DNA of 64,000 nt, from assembly GCA_017405845.1 (NCBI GenBank), contig JAFQZQ010000041.1, positions 162,056 through 226,055 of the forward strand, written 5' to 3'. Position numbers and translations under genes: made by a program. The notes under the pieces were generated by a model. It saw only the letters and a list, made by a program, of their open reading frames with translations, did not search any database and was not told the origin of the DNA. Below, piece after piece: positions 53,217 to 62,188 of the stretch. Positions within the stretch are counted from its first letter, which is position 1, and each line of letters opens with the position of its first letter. Origin of the DNA: Mogibacterium sp. (lineage in GTDB: Bacteria > Bacillota > Clostridia > Peptostreptococcales > Anaerovoracaceae).

Positions 53217-53915
53217 ATGGAATTTACTGCAAATGCAAATAAAAACGTCTCCATCGAGACTTCTACAGGCAATTATGACAGGTGCGCCATTCAGACACAT
53301 TTTGTCGAGATCGGCGAAGATTATATTGAACTCGTCGAGCGCTATGTCAGACCGCTCTGGCAGGAGGGTGACCTTCTTGCAATCGCAGAGAAGATCGTTT
53401 CGCTTTGCCAGAACAACGTAATACCTAAAAAGGACGTAAAAGTAACCAAGCTCGCGAAGTTCCTGAGCCGTTTCGCTACACAGCACAATTCGGCAGGCAT
53501 TGGTGTAGGCGATGTATATAAGATGCAGTACGCCATCGATATCAACGGCGGAGCAAAGGTCTTCCTCGCTGCAGTATGCGCGGGATTCGGAAAGCTCGTA
53601 GGCAAGAAGGGAATCTTCTACGACATGGTCGGCGAAGAAGTCCGCGGACTCGACGGATTCTATCCGGATGTCTTCCCGATCTATGGTGAGTACGGCATTC
53701 CACTTCCGAAGAACCCGAACGGAGTATGCAATGAAATCAAGGAGAAGACAGGCATGTCGTGTATGATCATCGACGCGAATGACTTCACCCGTGATATTCT
53801 CGGCAAGAGTGACGATGTGGCGCTTAACGACGATCAGCTCTGCGAGATCATCAGAGACAACCCTGCCGGTCAGGACGACCAGTGCACACCGTTCATACTG
53901 ATCCGCAAGAAGTAA
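53217..53915 (+). CDS. coenzyme F420-0:L-glutamate ligase-like protein (CofE family)
   Basis: A 232-residue CofE-fold protein. Motifs: GDLLAIAEKIVSLCQ, NAMQYAI-type segment YKMQYAIDINGGAKVFLAA, GIFYDMVGEEVRGLDG, IPLPKNPNGV and MIIDANDFTRDILG. Archaeal CofE adds glutamate to F420. Most Clostridia do not make F420, so the bacterial homologue probably adds an amino acid to another acceptor. It is divergent from the ATP-grasp gene; the pair may act on the same pathway. Confidence 0.8.
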   Translation: MEFTANANKNVSIETSTGNYDRCAIQTHFVEIGEDYIELVERYVRPLWQEGDLLAIAEKIVSLCQNNVIPKKDVKVTKLAKFLSRFATQHNSAGIGVGDVYKMQYAIDINGGAKVFLAAVCAGFGKLVGKKGIFYDMVGEEVRGLDGFYPDVFPIYGEYGIPLPKNPNGVCNEIKEKTGMSCMIIDANDFTRDILGKSDDVALNDDQLCEIIRDNPAGQDDQCTPFILIRKK

Positions 53916-53929
53916 TCAAAGCAAGCATT

Positions 53930-53965
53930 TAAAAAAGTGTTCAGCTCATGCTGAACACTTTTTTG
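53930..53965. terminator. bidirectional terminator
   Basis: Perfect 10-bp stem AGTGTTCAGC/GCTGAACACT with a TCAT loop and six As/Ts on either side, between convergent genes. Confidence 0.9.
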
Positions 53966-53984
53966 CTGCCTTCTGTATATCGGT

Positions 53985-54749
53985 CTACTGTGCCTCGTAG
54001 TAGTCTTCCATGTTTTCAATGTACTCTTCAAGGCATAAGCCGTTTTCCATTATGGTTGCTGCGTGTTCCTTGCCGACATATCTGTAGTGCCACGGTTCAT
54101 AGATGATCTCTGTTATATCTTCCTTATCTGCAGGATATCTCAGAATGAAACCGTAATCCTGGCAGTGCTCCATCAGCCATTTCTGAGCCGGCATGTCCTC
54201 CTGTTCGGCAATGAGGGGATCTGCCCAGCCGAGCGAATCCGCGTCGATAATATCCGCTGCGAGTCCGCATTCGTGCTCGCTGTGGCCCGGAACGGCGGTA
54301 TCTGCTTTGTTTGCGGTGTGGTCGTAAAGATACTGCTGAGTCTCACGAGTCCTGAATGTCGAAATCAGGCGCGGTGAGTAGCCTGCCTCCCTGCAGTCTG
54401 CAAGCATCTCCTGCAGAGCATCACATACCCTTGAATCTATGTAATACCCGTCCTCAACCTCTACTGTCTCTATGTCGAAGTCATCAGGCATTGCATTCTG
54501 ATTGTTTACGAGTATCAGGTACCATTCGCCCTTTTCAGCCTCTATCCTGTCAAGGCGCTCCTGCTCTTTTGCCGCAGCGGCTTCCTCTTCGGCCTGCTGC
54601 TGTGCCGCTGCTTCTGCAGCTGCCCTTTCGGCCTCCTCGGCGCGTGCGTCTTCTTTTATCTTATGGACAAGAAACAGCACTGCAGCCGCTACAGCGACGG
54701 CGAGTATTAAAATTATAGCAATCAGTCTGCCGGCTTTTCTTCTTTTCAT
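53985..54749 (-). CDS. D-alanyl-D-alanine carboxypeptidase, VanY/M15 family
   Basis: A 254-residue membrane-anchored peptidase with an N-terminal membrane segment (IAIILILAVAVAAAVLFLV) and an Ala/Glu-rich coiled coil (about 36-72). The M15 zinc-peptidase domain has SEHECGLAADI (zinc His and Asp) and YEPWHYRYVG (catalytic Glu and zinc His). It trims the terminal D-Ala from peptidoglycan stems. It starts 11 bp after the activator gene, though the functions seem unrelated. Confidence 0.9.
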   Translation of the reverse strand: MKRRKAGRLIAIILILAVAVAAAVLFLVHKIKEDARAEEAERAAAEAAAQQQAEEEAAAAKEQERLDRIEAEKGEWYLILVNNQNAMPDDFDIETVEVEDGYYIDSRVCDALQEMLADCREAGYSPRLISTFRTRETQQYLYDHTANKADTAVPGHSEHECGLAADIIDADSLGWADPLIAEQEDMPAQKWLMEHCQDYGFILRYPADKEDITEIIYEPWHYRYVGKEHAATIMENGLCLEEYIENMEDYYEAQ

Positions 54750-54760
54750 TGTTCAGTACC

Positions 54761-55534
54761 TCAGGCCTTTTTACTGCGCTCGCGTGCGAGCAGGGCTGCT
54801 CCGTAAGCCCCTGCATATCTGCCGTCCGGCATCGCAAGCGCTTTCTTTCCCAGCTTTTTGCTCAGAAGAGATGCGAAAAATTCGTTGTTGCTGAAGCCTC
54901 CGGTAATGATAATTGTGTCCTGAAGCTCCTTCCTCTGCACGAGGGTCGCCACCTTGAGCGCTACCGAGTCAATTACTCCGGCTGCAAGGTCTTCACGGCT
55001 CCTGCCCTCTCCCATATAGTTTATCACTTCTGACTCGGCAAACACAGTGCAGAGAGAGCTGATCGAGATCGGCTTGCCTATCTCAGCGAGCTCAAAAAGT
55101 TCTTCTATTGTGAGTCCGAGCCTGTTTGCCATGACCTCGATGAACTTGCCTGTACCTGCAGCACACTTGTCGTTCATCAGAAAGTCTATCGGCCTGCCGT
55201 TCTTTACGTTTATGTATTTTGTATCCTGACCGCCTATGTCGATGATGGTGCAGTCGCATCCTATCATCTCATAGCCGCCTCTGCCGTGGCATGTGATCTC
55301 GGTCACAACGCTGTCCGCATATTCTACACTTATACGTCCGTAACCCGTCGCGATTATATCCGCATCATCGATATCTCCGTAAGTTTTTACGAGGTCGTCC
55401 CTGATGATTCCCGCCGTGATCTTGCTGTTCCAGCCGGTTGGAAGCACTTCAAATACAGGATCCTTGCCCTCCTCGAGTACGCAGACCTTTGACGCAGTTG
55501 AGCCGATATCTATACCAATATATTTTCTAGCCAT
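54761..55534 (-). CDS. acyl-CoA dehydratase activase / double-cubane reductase activator
   Basis: A 257-residue ASKHA-fold ATPase. GIDIGSTASKVCVLE is the phosphate loop, and MNDKCAAGTGKFIEVMANRLG with SLCTVFAESEV supply the two Cys that hold the subunit-bridging [4Fe-4S] cluster. ITGGFSNNEF ends the fold. It uses ATP to drive a low-potential electron into the partner reductase encoded upstream. It overlaps the DUF3343 gene by 8 bp. Confidence 0.92.
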   Translation of the reverse strand: MARKYIGIDIGSTASKVCVLEEGKDPVFEVLPTGWNSKITAGIIRDDLVKTYGDIDDADIIATGYGRISVEYADSVVTEITCHGRGGYEMIGCDCTIIDIGGQDTKYINVKNGRPIDFLMNDKCAAGTGKFIEVMANRLGLTIEELFELAEIGKPISISSLCTVFAESEVINYMGEGRSREDLAAGVIDSVALKVATLVQRKELQDTIIITGGFSNNEFFASLLSKKLGKKALAMPDGRYAGAYGAALLARERSKKA

Positions 55535-55790
55535 ATTTATGCCTCGTGTTGTCGAAAGTATTGTTTAGTCCGCTGATTGAAAGGTACGCAAGCTTCTCGT
55601 TTTCAGCTATCTCCTTGATGGTATCCACGTCTTCTCCGTGCACCAGAAGAGAAACTCCGCAGCATACCGAAAGTTCTCTCGGAGTTGGACTGATCTGAGC
55701 GTACATCTTTTTCCCCTTCAGCGACCTGTACATCGCGGTCGCATCGGTATGATTCTGAAATAAAATATAATAGTGCAGGTATTCTGCCAT
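55527..55790 (-). CDS. DUF3343 domain protein
   Basis: An 87-residue protein beginning YLHYYILFQNHTDATAMYRSLK, with ARISPTPRELS-like segment AQISPTPRELSVCCGVSLLV. DUF3343 proteins often accompany selenium- or cluster-dependent redox enzymes. It sits between the double-cubane reductase and its activator, so it probably assists that system. Exact role unknown. Confidence 0.85.
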   Translation of the reverse strand: MAEYLHYYILFQNHTDATAMYRSLKGKKMYAQISPTPRELSVCCGVSLLVHGEDVDTIKEIAENEKLAYLSISGLNNTFDNTRHKYG

Positions 55791-55869
55791 TTATTTAACC
55801 TTCCTCAAAAATATAGGAGCGGATGTTCTCCGCTCCCATATTAACATATTTGACAATATCCAGTCAGTA

Positions 55870-57138
55870 TTAGCCGAGCATTTCGATGAATGCGCCGATT
55901 CTTGTCTTGAGCTGCTGTGCATCATTGTCAGTGTAGTCTGTCTCGATGCCGAGGAACGGAATTCCCTCTGCCTTGCATCTCTCTTCGAGGCTTCTGCCTT
56001 CGATATCGTATGTCTGGCAGAACATCAGGTTTACATCGATGACTCCGTCAGCCTTGCTGTCCTTTGCAAGTCTTACAACATCGTCGAATCTTGCTGTGTT
56101 AGGAGTGAAACATGCGCAGTTGATGCCCATGTATCTGTTAGCAATGTTCTGAACCATATCGTCCAGAGTCTCACCGCTCTCGTCAACAAAGTTCTCGAAG
56201 TATCTTGTGCCTGTGCATGTCTCTTCGCAAACTACAACACCGCCGCTTGTCTCAACAAGGTTGTGGAGCTTCCAGTTAGGAATAGCCATAGGTGTTCCGG
56301 AGATGAGGATTCTCTTCTTTCCTTCTGCAACGCTTACGCCGTCTGCAACTCTCTGCTCGAGCTCGTCGCACAGCTTGTTGACCATTGCTGTGAATCTTTC
56401 AGGATCATCATAGTATGCGATCTGCGAGATGAGGAGTACGTCAGTTCCGCTGATAGGAACACACTCGTTTCTTCTGAGCTTGTACAGTCTCTCGAGAGCA
56501 GCTCTCTTAGCATTGATCTTCTTGATGTTCTCAGCAAGAGCTTCAGCAGTTACCTTGTTGCCTGTTGTCTCTTCAACTACCTTGATGAGATCCTTGATCT
56601 CGTCAGCCCACTTGAGATAGTCTTTCTCCCTCTTCATCTGAGGCAGGTCCATGATGTGCATCGGAACGTCTGTGCCGAGGATCTCGTAAGCCTTCTTTTT
56701 GCCGTCGCATGTATTCTCACCGATGTAGATGTCTGCCAGTCTGTAGAACGGGCATGTTCTGTCAAATCTTGCTCCGAGCATAGCCTTGATCAGCGGGCAT
56801 GTGTTGGCAGGAAGATATCTCTCGCCGCCAGGTACCCAGAACTGCGATCCCGCGCAGAGACCTGTTGCGATTCCGCCTGCTGCGAAGATGACTTCATCAG
56901 GTACATAAGCACAGAATGTGCCGAATACCTTGCCGCCGTTCTTTCTGAACTCTACGAGCTCAGATGGTCTGAGACCGTGAACGTCTGCGAGAACCATGTC
57001 GAAATAGTCCATAGCAGCAGGTCTGTTCTCCTGCGACATGAATACGTCACCGATAGCTCCCGGAAGTACTTCGCACAGCATGTCGTGCATCTCGAGGTTC
57101 ATACCGAGTTCAGCCCACATTTTCTGATTGTCTGCCAT
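55870..57138 (-). CDS. double-cubane-cluster anaerobic reductase (2-hydroxyacyl-CoA dehydratase family)
   Basis: A 422-residue HgdB/YjiM-type protein. Cys residues suited to cluster binding lie in VFGTFCAYVPDEVIFAAGG, NTCPLIKAM, TCPFYRLAD, CEETCTGTRYF and NLMFCQTYDIEG. A single polypeptide with its own activator is the pattern of the double-cubane proteins, not the two-subunit dehydratases. The physiological substrate is unknown; a characterised relative reduces acetylene and azide. AGGGGAG precedes the ATG. First gene of a unit with DUF3343 and the activator. Confidence 0.85.
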   Translation of the reverse strand: MADNQKMWAELGMNLEMHDMLCEVLPGAIGDVFMSQENRPAAMDYFDMVLADVHGLRPSELVEFRKNGGKVFGTFCAYVPDEVIFAAGGIATGLCAGSQFWVPGGERYLPANTCPLIKAMLGARFDRTCPFYRLADIYIGENTCDGKKKAYEILGTDVPMHIMDLPQMKREKDYLKWADEIKDLIKVVEETTGNKVTAEALAENIKKINAKRAALERLYKLRRNECVPISGTDVLLISQIAYYDDPERFTAMVNKLCDELEQRVADGVSVAEGKKRILISGTPMAIPNWKLHNLVETSGGVVVCEETCTGTRYFENFVDESGETLDDMVQNIANRYMGINCACFTPNTARFDDVVRLAKDSKADGVIDVNLMFCQTYDIEGRSLEERCKAEGIPFLGIETDYTDNDAQQLKTRIGAFIEMLG

Positions 57139-57230
57139 AATAATTTCTCCCCTTATTTTGTTAGAAAAAGTATTTTAATGCACCTTCGGCTACGCTGAAG
57201 GCACATCTTTACAACTAAATTTTACTATCA

Positions 57231-57273
57231 CAAAAAGAACAGGCAAAATAGATAAAATCTATTCTGCCTGTTT
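57231..57273 (-). terminator. terminator after the lipoprotein gene
   Basis: A 16-bp stem with one mismatch (AACAGGCA-A-AATAGAT paired with ATCTATT-C-TGCCTGTT), followed on the minus strand by CTTTTTG. It separates the lipoprotein gene from the reductase operon. Confidence 0.75.
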
Positions 57274-57297
57274 GCATTATCGTCTGTTTCTATGCGT

Positions 57298-57969
57298 CTA
57301 AAGACCTTTGGTCGAAAAGAGTTTTGCCCCCAATTTCTCGCCCTCGGATTCTTCGCAGCCGTATACGTTTTTCTGACCTTCCATCGGTCCATAGTGGACT
57401 ACGACTTCCTCGGCCGGGTCATACTTAGGTTTTTCGAGCCTTTTGTTAAGAAGCTCCAGCACCATACCCATTACGTAGTTCGTCTGCTCTTCTTCTGACA
57501 TAGCCATTATCTTGTCAGGCTCTGAAGCTACTTTGTCTTCGAGAGCCTTCTCGAGCTCTTTGTCAATGCCGGTGAATATCTGGAGGGGCTCTATGGATAC
57601 AGTTACATCATACCCGCCATCTTCCGTAGCGGCAGCTTCCCCGATCGTATACTTTGTTTTTTCGAGAGCCTGCACCATAAATGCCTTAAACGAATCAGTT
57701 ACCTCATCGCTCAGCTTAGCCTCGGAGCTGAACTCCTTGACCATCTGATCGATAAGGGCATCGCGTGTTTCGGATTCCTTTCCTTCCTCAATGTCGGCCA
57801 GTTCGACGGAATGGTCGTAATCACCGGTGCACATGAGATCGATCACCGCTTTGACATAAGCCTGTGCTTCCCCGGGCTCCGGCTTTTTAGGGCCGCAGCT
57901 GCTAAGCATTGCGACTGCAAGCACCATCATGATCACTATGAGAGACAGGTGTTTTAATCCCCTTTTCAT
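57298..57969 (-). CDS. lipoprotein of unknown function
   Basis: A 223-residue lipoprotein: signal peptide with lipobox MLSSCGPKKPEPG. The helical, acidic domain (AYVKAVIDLMCTGDYDHSVELA, KYTIGEAAATEDGGYDVTVS) is similar in style to DUF5105-like lipoproteins. A short tail follows. It lies 8 bp after the acyl-CoA synthetase gene and is probably co-transcribed. Confidence 0.75.
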   Translation of the reverse strand: MKRGLKHLSLIVIMMVLAVAMLSSCGPKKPEPGEAQAYVKAVIDLMCTGDYDHSVELADIEEGKESETRDALIDQMVKEFSSEAKLSDEVTDSFKAFMVQALEKTKYTIGEAAATEDGGYDVTVSIEPLQIFTGIDKELEKALEDKVASEPDKIMAMSEEEQTNYVMGMVLELLNKRLEKPKYDPAEEVVVHYGPMEGQKNVYGCEESEGEKLGAKLFSTKGL

Positions 57970-57977
57970 TGTGCCCC

Positions 57978-59639
57978 CTACTTTACCTTGCGGCGCTTAA
58001 TCTTCTGGGTCGTTGTCTTTTCGAACTCCTCGGTTCTGAGATAGGTCTGCTTTACGCGCTTGAACTTAGGCATTTCGTCGTTGATCTTCTCAATATCAGC
58101 ATCAACGATAGCCTGAATCTCATCGAGGCTCTTGCCCTTCAGCGCATCGTTCTCAGGATCATAAACAACGTGCGCTACCAGCCTGTAATCATCGCCCTCT
58201 TCTTCGCCCATTACAACGTTCTCAACAACATAAGGGATCTTGTCGATAAGTACCTCTATCTCCTCAGGATAGATATTCTTGCCGTTCTTGAGCACGATTA
58301 CATTCTTTTTGCGGCCTGTCAGGAAGATGTATTCATCCTCGTCTATCCTTGCAAGGTCGCCCGTATTGAACCATCCGTCTACGAAGACCTCTTTGTTAGC
58401 CTCTTCATCCTCGAGATATCCCTTCATGATGTTAGGGCCTCTCGCGTAGAGTTCTCCGATGCCGTCTTCATCAGGGTTGTTGATCTTGACTTCTACTCCC
58501 GGCATTGCGTGTCCGACTGAACCCGGCCTGCGGAAGAAGTAGCTTTCGGATGCAATGGTCGGAGCTGTCTCGGTAAGTCCATAGCCCTGTACGGTAAGGA
58601 TACCGAAGTCAGTCGTGTATTCGAGGATCTTAGGATCAAGCGCCGCCGCTCCGCTGATGAGGAATCTCAGCTTGCCGCCGAGTCCGTCAATTACGTCCTT
58701 GAAGAGCTTGCGTCTTACATCGATACCGACTTTCATCAGCGCCTTGGATATCTTGCGGCCCATCTCGAGTTTCTCAAGCTTGCCTTCCTTCTCAGCTGTC
58801 TTCAGCACCTTGTTTATCATCGATTCAATGATGAGCGGTACGCAGAAGAATGCGGTGACTCCGTATTCCTTGAGTTCCTTCTGGATGTATTTGAGTCCGC
58901 TGCAGAACACGTTCGTGGCTCCGTTGCTGATGAACATGAGCACGCCCTGGTTTCCGAACGCGTGATGGAGCGGAAGCAGTATCATCTCTACATCATCTTC
59001 ATAGATAGGCTCGACTTTTCTCATCGCTGCGATGGTGGACGCGATATTGCGCTGTGTGAGCTGAGCAGCCTTGGCGTCAGCAGACGTACCCGAAGTGAAG
59101 AGGATGATATCGACAGCGTGTTTATCGATCACCTTGAATTCGGACTTGTACTGCTTTATGAGTTTTGCGTGTTCAACAAGTGCCTCCTGCGAGATCTCGG
59201 ACATCGGGATCAGTGTCTCTACCGTGACGCCGTCCATCTTGCAGATCTTCTCGAAGTCCATGTTGAGCGTTTCATCATAAACGATCGCGTTTGCCTTGCA
59301 CTTTCTAAGCGAATTGACTATCTCCTCTTCAGGAAGACCTTTGTCCAGAGGCACCACCACTCCGACATTGATGACTATTCCGTAATATGCAGCCAGCCAT
59401 GTGTAGGAGTTAGGCCCTATAACAACGATTCTTTTACCCTTGAGTCCTTTGCTGATCAGATAAGCTCCAATCGAGTCCATATCTTCCCTGAACTTGTTAT
59501 ATGTGATCTCGACCTTGTTCTTTCTGTCCGGAGTCTTATAGATGAAGCCTATATTCTTTCCGTACTTATCTGCCACAAAATCCATGATCTCTTTGAGGTC
59601 CTGGAATTCTATGTCATACTTGCATTTATATTTTCTCAT
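57978..59639 (-). CDS. AMP-binding acyl-CoA synthetase-like protein
   Basis: A 553-residue ANL-superfamily adenylate-forming enzyme. LFTSGTSADAKAAQLTQRN is the phosphate loop, VQGYGLTETAPTIA binds AMP, GWFNTGDLARIDEDEYIFLTGRKKNVIVLKNGKNIYP spans the hinge, and a C-terminal lid follows. The loop lacks the usual GxPKG (it reads ADAKAA), though the loop Lys is kept. Long-chain fatty acid activation is the best guess. Confidence 0.88.
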   Translation of the reverse strand: MRKYKCKYDIEFQDLKEIMDFVADKYGKNIGFIYKTPDRKNKVEITYNKFREDMDSIGAYLISKGLKGKRIVVIGPNSYTWLAAYYGIVINVGVVVPLDKGLPEEEIVNSLRKCKANAIVYDETLNMDFEKICKMDGVTVETLIPMSEISQEALVEHAKLIKQYKSEFKVIDKHAVDIILFTSGTSADAKAAQLTQRNIASTIAAMRKVEPIYEDDVEMILLPLHHAFGNQGVLMFISNGATNVFCSGLKYIQKELKEYGVTAFFCVPLIIESMINKVLKTAEKEGKLEKLEMGRKISKALMKVGIDVRRKLFKDVIDGLGGKLRFLISGAAALDPKILEYTTDFGILTVQGYGLTETAPTIASESYFFRRPGSVGHAMPGVEVKINNPDEDGIGELYARGPNIMKGYLEDEEANKEVFVDGWFNTGDLARIDEDEYIFLTGRKKNVIVLKNGKNIYPEEIEVLIDKIPYVVENVVMGEEEGDDYRLVAHVVYDPENDALKGKSLDEIQAIVDADIEKINDEMPKFKRVKQTYLRTEEFEKTTTQKIKRRKVK

Positions 59640-59726
59640 TCTTCATCCCTTTCCAAAAGTTTTGATGCGCTATTTAAGCGCACAATAAATCTGAAGTCCT
59701 TTTCCCATAATTCAATATACAGTAAA

Positions 59727-59757
59727 GCGGGCATTTTATCAATGAAACTATGCCCGC
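59727..59757 (-). terminator. terminator-like hairpin after hydF
   Basis: Stem GCGGGCAT/ATGCCCGC with a 15-nt loop, 26 bp after the hydF stop. The T tract is weak (CTTTACTG), so termination is only likely. Confidence 0.5.
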
Positions 59758-59782
59758 CAAAAGAGTTTCTTAATCCTTGATA

Positions 59783-61033
59783 TTACAGCGTTTCAGCTAA
59801 TTCAGGGAATATACTGAGGCTGCGCTTGAGGATGCCGTGAACGTATGCAATCATGGTGCCGTAGTTGGTGATAGGCACTCCCTGAGCCGTCGTTTTGGAT
59901 GCGCGGTGCTTCACTTCTCTTTCGTTCAGCATGCATCCGCCGCAATGCACAACCAGCGCGTATGGAGTCAGGTCATCCGGATAGCCTGTACCGCTCGCGG
60001 TCTCGTAGACGAGATTTTTGCCGGTAAAATCGTTGAGCCACTTAGGTATTTTTACAGTGCCGATGTCACCGCATTGTCTGTGATGCGTGCAACCCTCCGC
60101 GATGAGCACTTTATCTCCGTCCTTCAGACTGTTTATCGCAGCAACACCCTTTACAGCATCGTCAAGAAGGCCTTTGTAACGCGCCATTAGTATTGAGAAG
60201 GATGTCAGCGGCACATCGGATGGAACTATCCTGTCCACCTTGCCGAAGACCTGGCTGTCCGTGATAACCAGAGCAGGCTTCGTATCGCCGAGCTTAGCGA
60301 GCATGTCTGCAAGCTCTGAATCCTGCACAACCAACGCGGCTGCGCCGGCATCGAGTATGTCTCTTATCGTCTGCTGCTGCGGAAGTATCAGTCTGCCCTT
60401 TGGTGCTGCCTTATCTATAGGCACCACCAGCAGCACCAGGTCACCCGCGTTTATCTTGTCTGCGACCAGACGGCCTTCTTCGCCCTGAGGCTTAAGAGCA
60501 GCGATCCTGTCCTTGAGCTCCTTTATGCCGTCACCGGTAAGAGCGCTCACATGCAGCATTCCCTGGCTCTCTTTCGCTATCCTCTGAAGCAGGCCCGGTT
60601 CTTCCTCACCGATATTATGATCTTCTGAGTCCTCAGAAATATCACTCTTATTGAGAACTATGAGGCAAGGGATCTCCCTCTCCTTGAAGAGACCGGTCAG
60701 CTCTTCGTCGACCTTGCGGAAGCCTTCCGTGCTGTCTACAACAAGAACGGCTATGTCAGTCTTTTCAAGAATCTTACGGGTCCTCTGCACACGCAGTTCG
60801 CCGAGGCTGCCCTCGTCGTCATATCCCGGCGTGTCTATTATCACCACCGGCCCGAGCGGGAGTATCTCCATCGCCTTTGTCACCGGATCGGTGGTGGTGC
60901 CCTTCACCTCAGAGACCACTGCGAGATCCTGTCCGGTCACTGCATTCACCACGCTCGACTTGCCTGCATTCCTGCGCCCAAAGAAGCCTATATGTATCCT
61001 TTCACCAGAAGGCGTTTCATTCATTCCCGCCAT
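59783..61033 (-). CDS. hydF: [FeFe]-hydrogenase H-cluster maturation GTPase HydF
   Basis: A 416-residue three-domain protein. GTPase domain: GRRNAGKSSVVNAV, DTPGYDDEGSLG, LNKSD. A dimerisation domain follows (LILPQQQTIRDILDAG). The C-terminal cluster-binding domain has GCTHHRQCGDIGTVKIP and HCGGCMLN, the CxH...CxxC ligands. HydF is the scaffold that delivers the 2Fe subcluster to apo-hydrogenase. HydE, HydG and the hydrogenase lie outside the window. GAGAGG lies 8 nt before the ATG. Confidence 0.94.
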   Translation of the reverse strand: MAGMNETPSGERIHIGFFGRRNAGKSSVVNAVTGQDLAVVSEVKGTTTDPVTKAMEILPLGPVVIIDTPGYDDEGSLGELRVQRTRKILEKTDIAVLVVDSTEGFRKVDEELTGLFKEREIPCLIVLNKSDISEDSEDHNIGEEEPGLLQRIAKESQGMLHVSALTGDGIKELKDRIAALKPQGEEGRLVADKINAGDLVLLVVPIDKAAPKGRLILPQQQTIRDILDAGAAALVVQDSELADMLAKLGDTKPALVITDSQVFGKVDRIVPSDVPLTSFSILMARYKGLLDDAVKGVAAINSLKDGDKVLIAEGCTHHRQCGDIGTVKIPKWLNDFTGKNLVYETASGTGYPDDLTPYALVVHCGGCMLNEREVKHRASKTTAQGVPITNYGTMIAYVHGILKRSLSIFPELAETL

Positions 61034-61105
61034 GTAACAAACCTCTCAGTCTGAACTTTGTGTTATTGCCTATGACAAGTGTACCCTCACAGTTAAAACA
61101 TATCA

Positions 61106-61258
61106 AGAAACAAAAGCTGCGGTTTTATCCGCAGCCCTTACCCTTTTTCGAAAGATTCCGCTATTTATTTTCTGGTGAGATCTTTTGGGTTTCTCGTTCG
61201 ATGTATAGAGAGGGAGCACCGAATGCGGCAGCATTGCTGTGGGAAACCCTTTGATCTC
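61106..61258 (-). ncRNA. candidate structured RNA or leader upstream of hydF
   Basis: On the minus strand a TATAAT box (61270-61265) is followed after about 6 nt by a closing stem. GAGATC (61258-61253) pairs with GATCTC (61182-61177), and GAAACCC's complement GGGTTTC (61249-61243) pairs with GAAACCC (61193-61187). Inside are small hairpins, CAGC-AAT-GCTG (61239-61229) and GCA/TGC (61226-61216). It ends at a strong hairpin GCTGCGG-ATAAAA-CCGCAGC (61135-61116) with a TTTTGTTTCTT tract. Either an independent sRNA of about 150 nt or an attenuated hydF leader. No known family recognised. Confidence 0.45.
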
Positions 61259-61304
61259 TGTTATATTATATTTCAGTTTTTTTCAATAAGTATAAATGAC
61301 GGAA

Positions 61305-61355
61305 AAAAAAACAACAGACCTCTTGGTGTTTTTTTATATACCACAGAAATCTGTT
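61305..61355 (-). terminator. terminator after the GntR gene
   Basis: On the minus strand AACAGATTTCT pairs, with G-T pairs, with AGAGGTCTGTT, followed by about ten Ts. It lies 85 bp after the GntR stop and just before the promoter of the hydF leader. Confidence 0.7.
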
Positions 61356-61438
61356 ATTTTAAAATCTATGCATTTTCTTGCAATTTTGTTGTTCAAGAAA
61401 AACTATACCAGGCTGCAGCAGCATTCTTCCCGCCTGTA

Positions 61439-62158
61439 TCAAATTCTGGTGGTGAACCTGAACTCAGCCTTATCACATCGTAAAAAGCTCTCGGTATACT
61501 CAACCGGATGCCGCTCCTTATCGACTCCTATCAATTCGAAACTGAATGCAGGATCATCCACCGGCAGCTCCAGATACCTTGCTTCTTTCGGAAACAGTTT
61601 TACAACCCGCAGCCGTTTATCATATCTGTCCGGTAAGTGTCCCCTTGATTCCATGTATTCATATAAGGATACCTCCCTAAAGTCCATTTTATCGATGTCC
61701 GGGAAAAGCTCCTTGGGAATATATGTATACTCTACAGCAAGAGGCTTTTCGTTGCTGTATCTTACCCTGTGAAGTGCAAATATCGGTTCACCTTCCTGCA
61801 GTTGCAGCTTGTTCTCAAGGAACCTGTTTCCGGTAATCGTACCGCTTACCAACACCACGGTGTTGACCTTGATCCCATACGAGCGCACGAGTGCAGATAT
61901 TCCCTTTGTTCCCTGTACTGCAGCATCACTGATATTCATAATGCTGCTGTTCTTTTTCCGGATAAAGGTGCCTGCACCCCTTCTCCGGTATACAAGTTCC
62001 TGCTCAGCCATTTTCCCCAATGCGTACTGGATAGTTGACCGTTTCACACCATACTTTTCTGCAAGCTCTCTCTCACCCGGAAGTGCTTCTCCGTCGAGGT
62101 AGCTTCCGTAATCATCCATTATCTGAGCTGCAATGGATTTATACTGTCCCTTCTTCAT
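61439..62158 (-). CDS. GntR family regulator with UTRA domain
   Basis: A 239-residue regulator. The winged HTH is GERELAEKYGVKRSTIQYALGKMAEQELVYRRRGAGTFI (about 28-66). A UTRA ligand domain follows (GEPIFALHRVRYSNEKPLAVEYTYIP, VEYTESFLRCDKAEFRF). This HutC/YvoA-type group usually senses sugar phosphates or amino-sugar derivatives. The target is unknown; no sugar genes are adjacent. Confidence 0.88.
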   Translation of the reverse strand: MKKGQYKSIAAQIMDDYGSYLDGEALPGERELAEKYGVKRSTIQYALGKMAEQELVYRRRGAGTFIRKKNSSIMNISDAAVQGTKGISALVRSYGIKVNTVVLVSGTITGNRFLENKLQLQEGEPIFALHRVRYSNEKPLAVEYTYIPKELFPDIDKMDFREVSLYEYMESRGHLPDRYDKRLRVVKLFPKEARYLELPVDDPAFSFELIGVDKERHPVEYTESFLRCDKAEFRFTTRI

Positions 62159-62188
62159 AATTATGTTCGCCCTTTTACCCTTAATATT

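Noticed and set aside
56263..57198. 311-codon open frame antisense to the double-cubane reductase
   Set aside because: It mirrors a strongly supported gene, has no family motifs and is rich in Ser/Cys/Val from reverse reading.
58962..59780. 272-codon open frame antisense to the acyl-CoA synthetase
   Set aside because: Shadow of a clear AMP-binding enzyme; no motif and no ribosome site.
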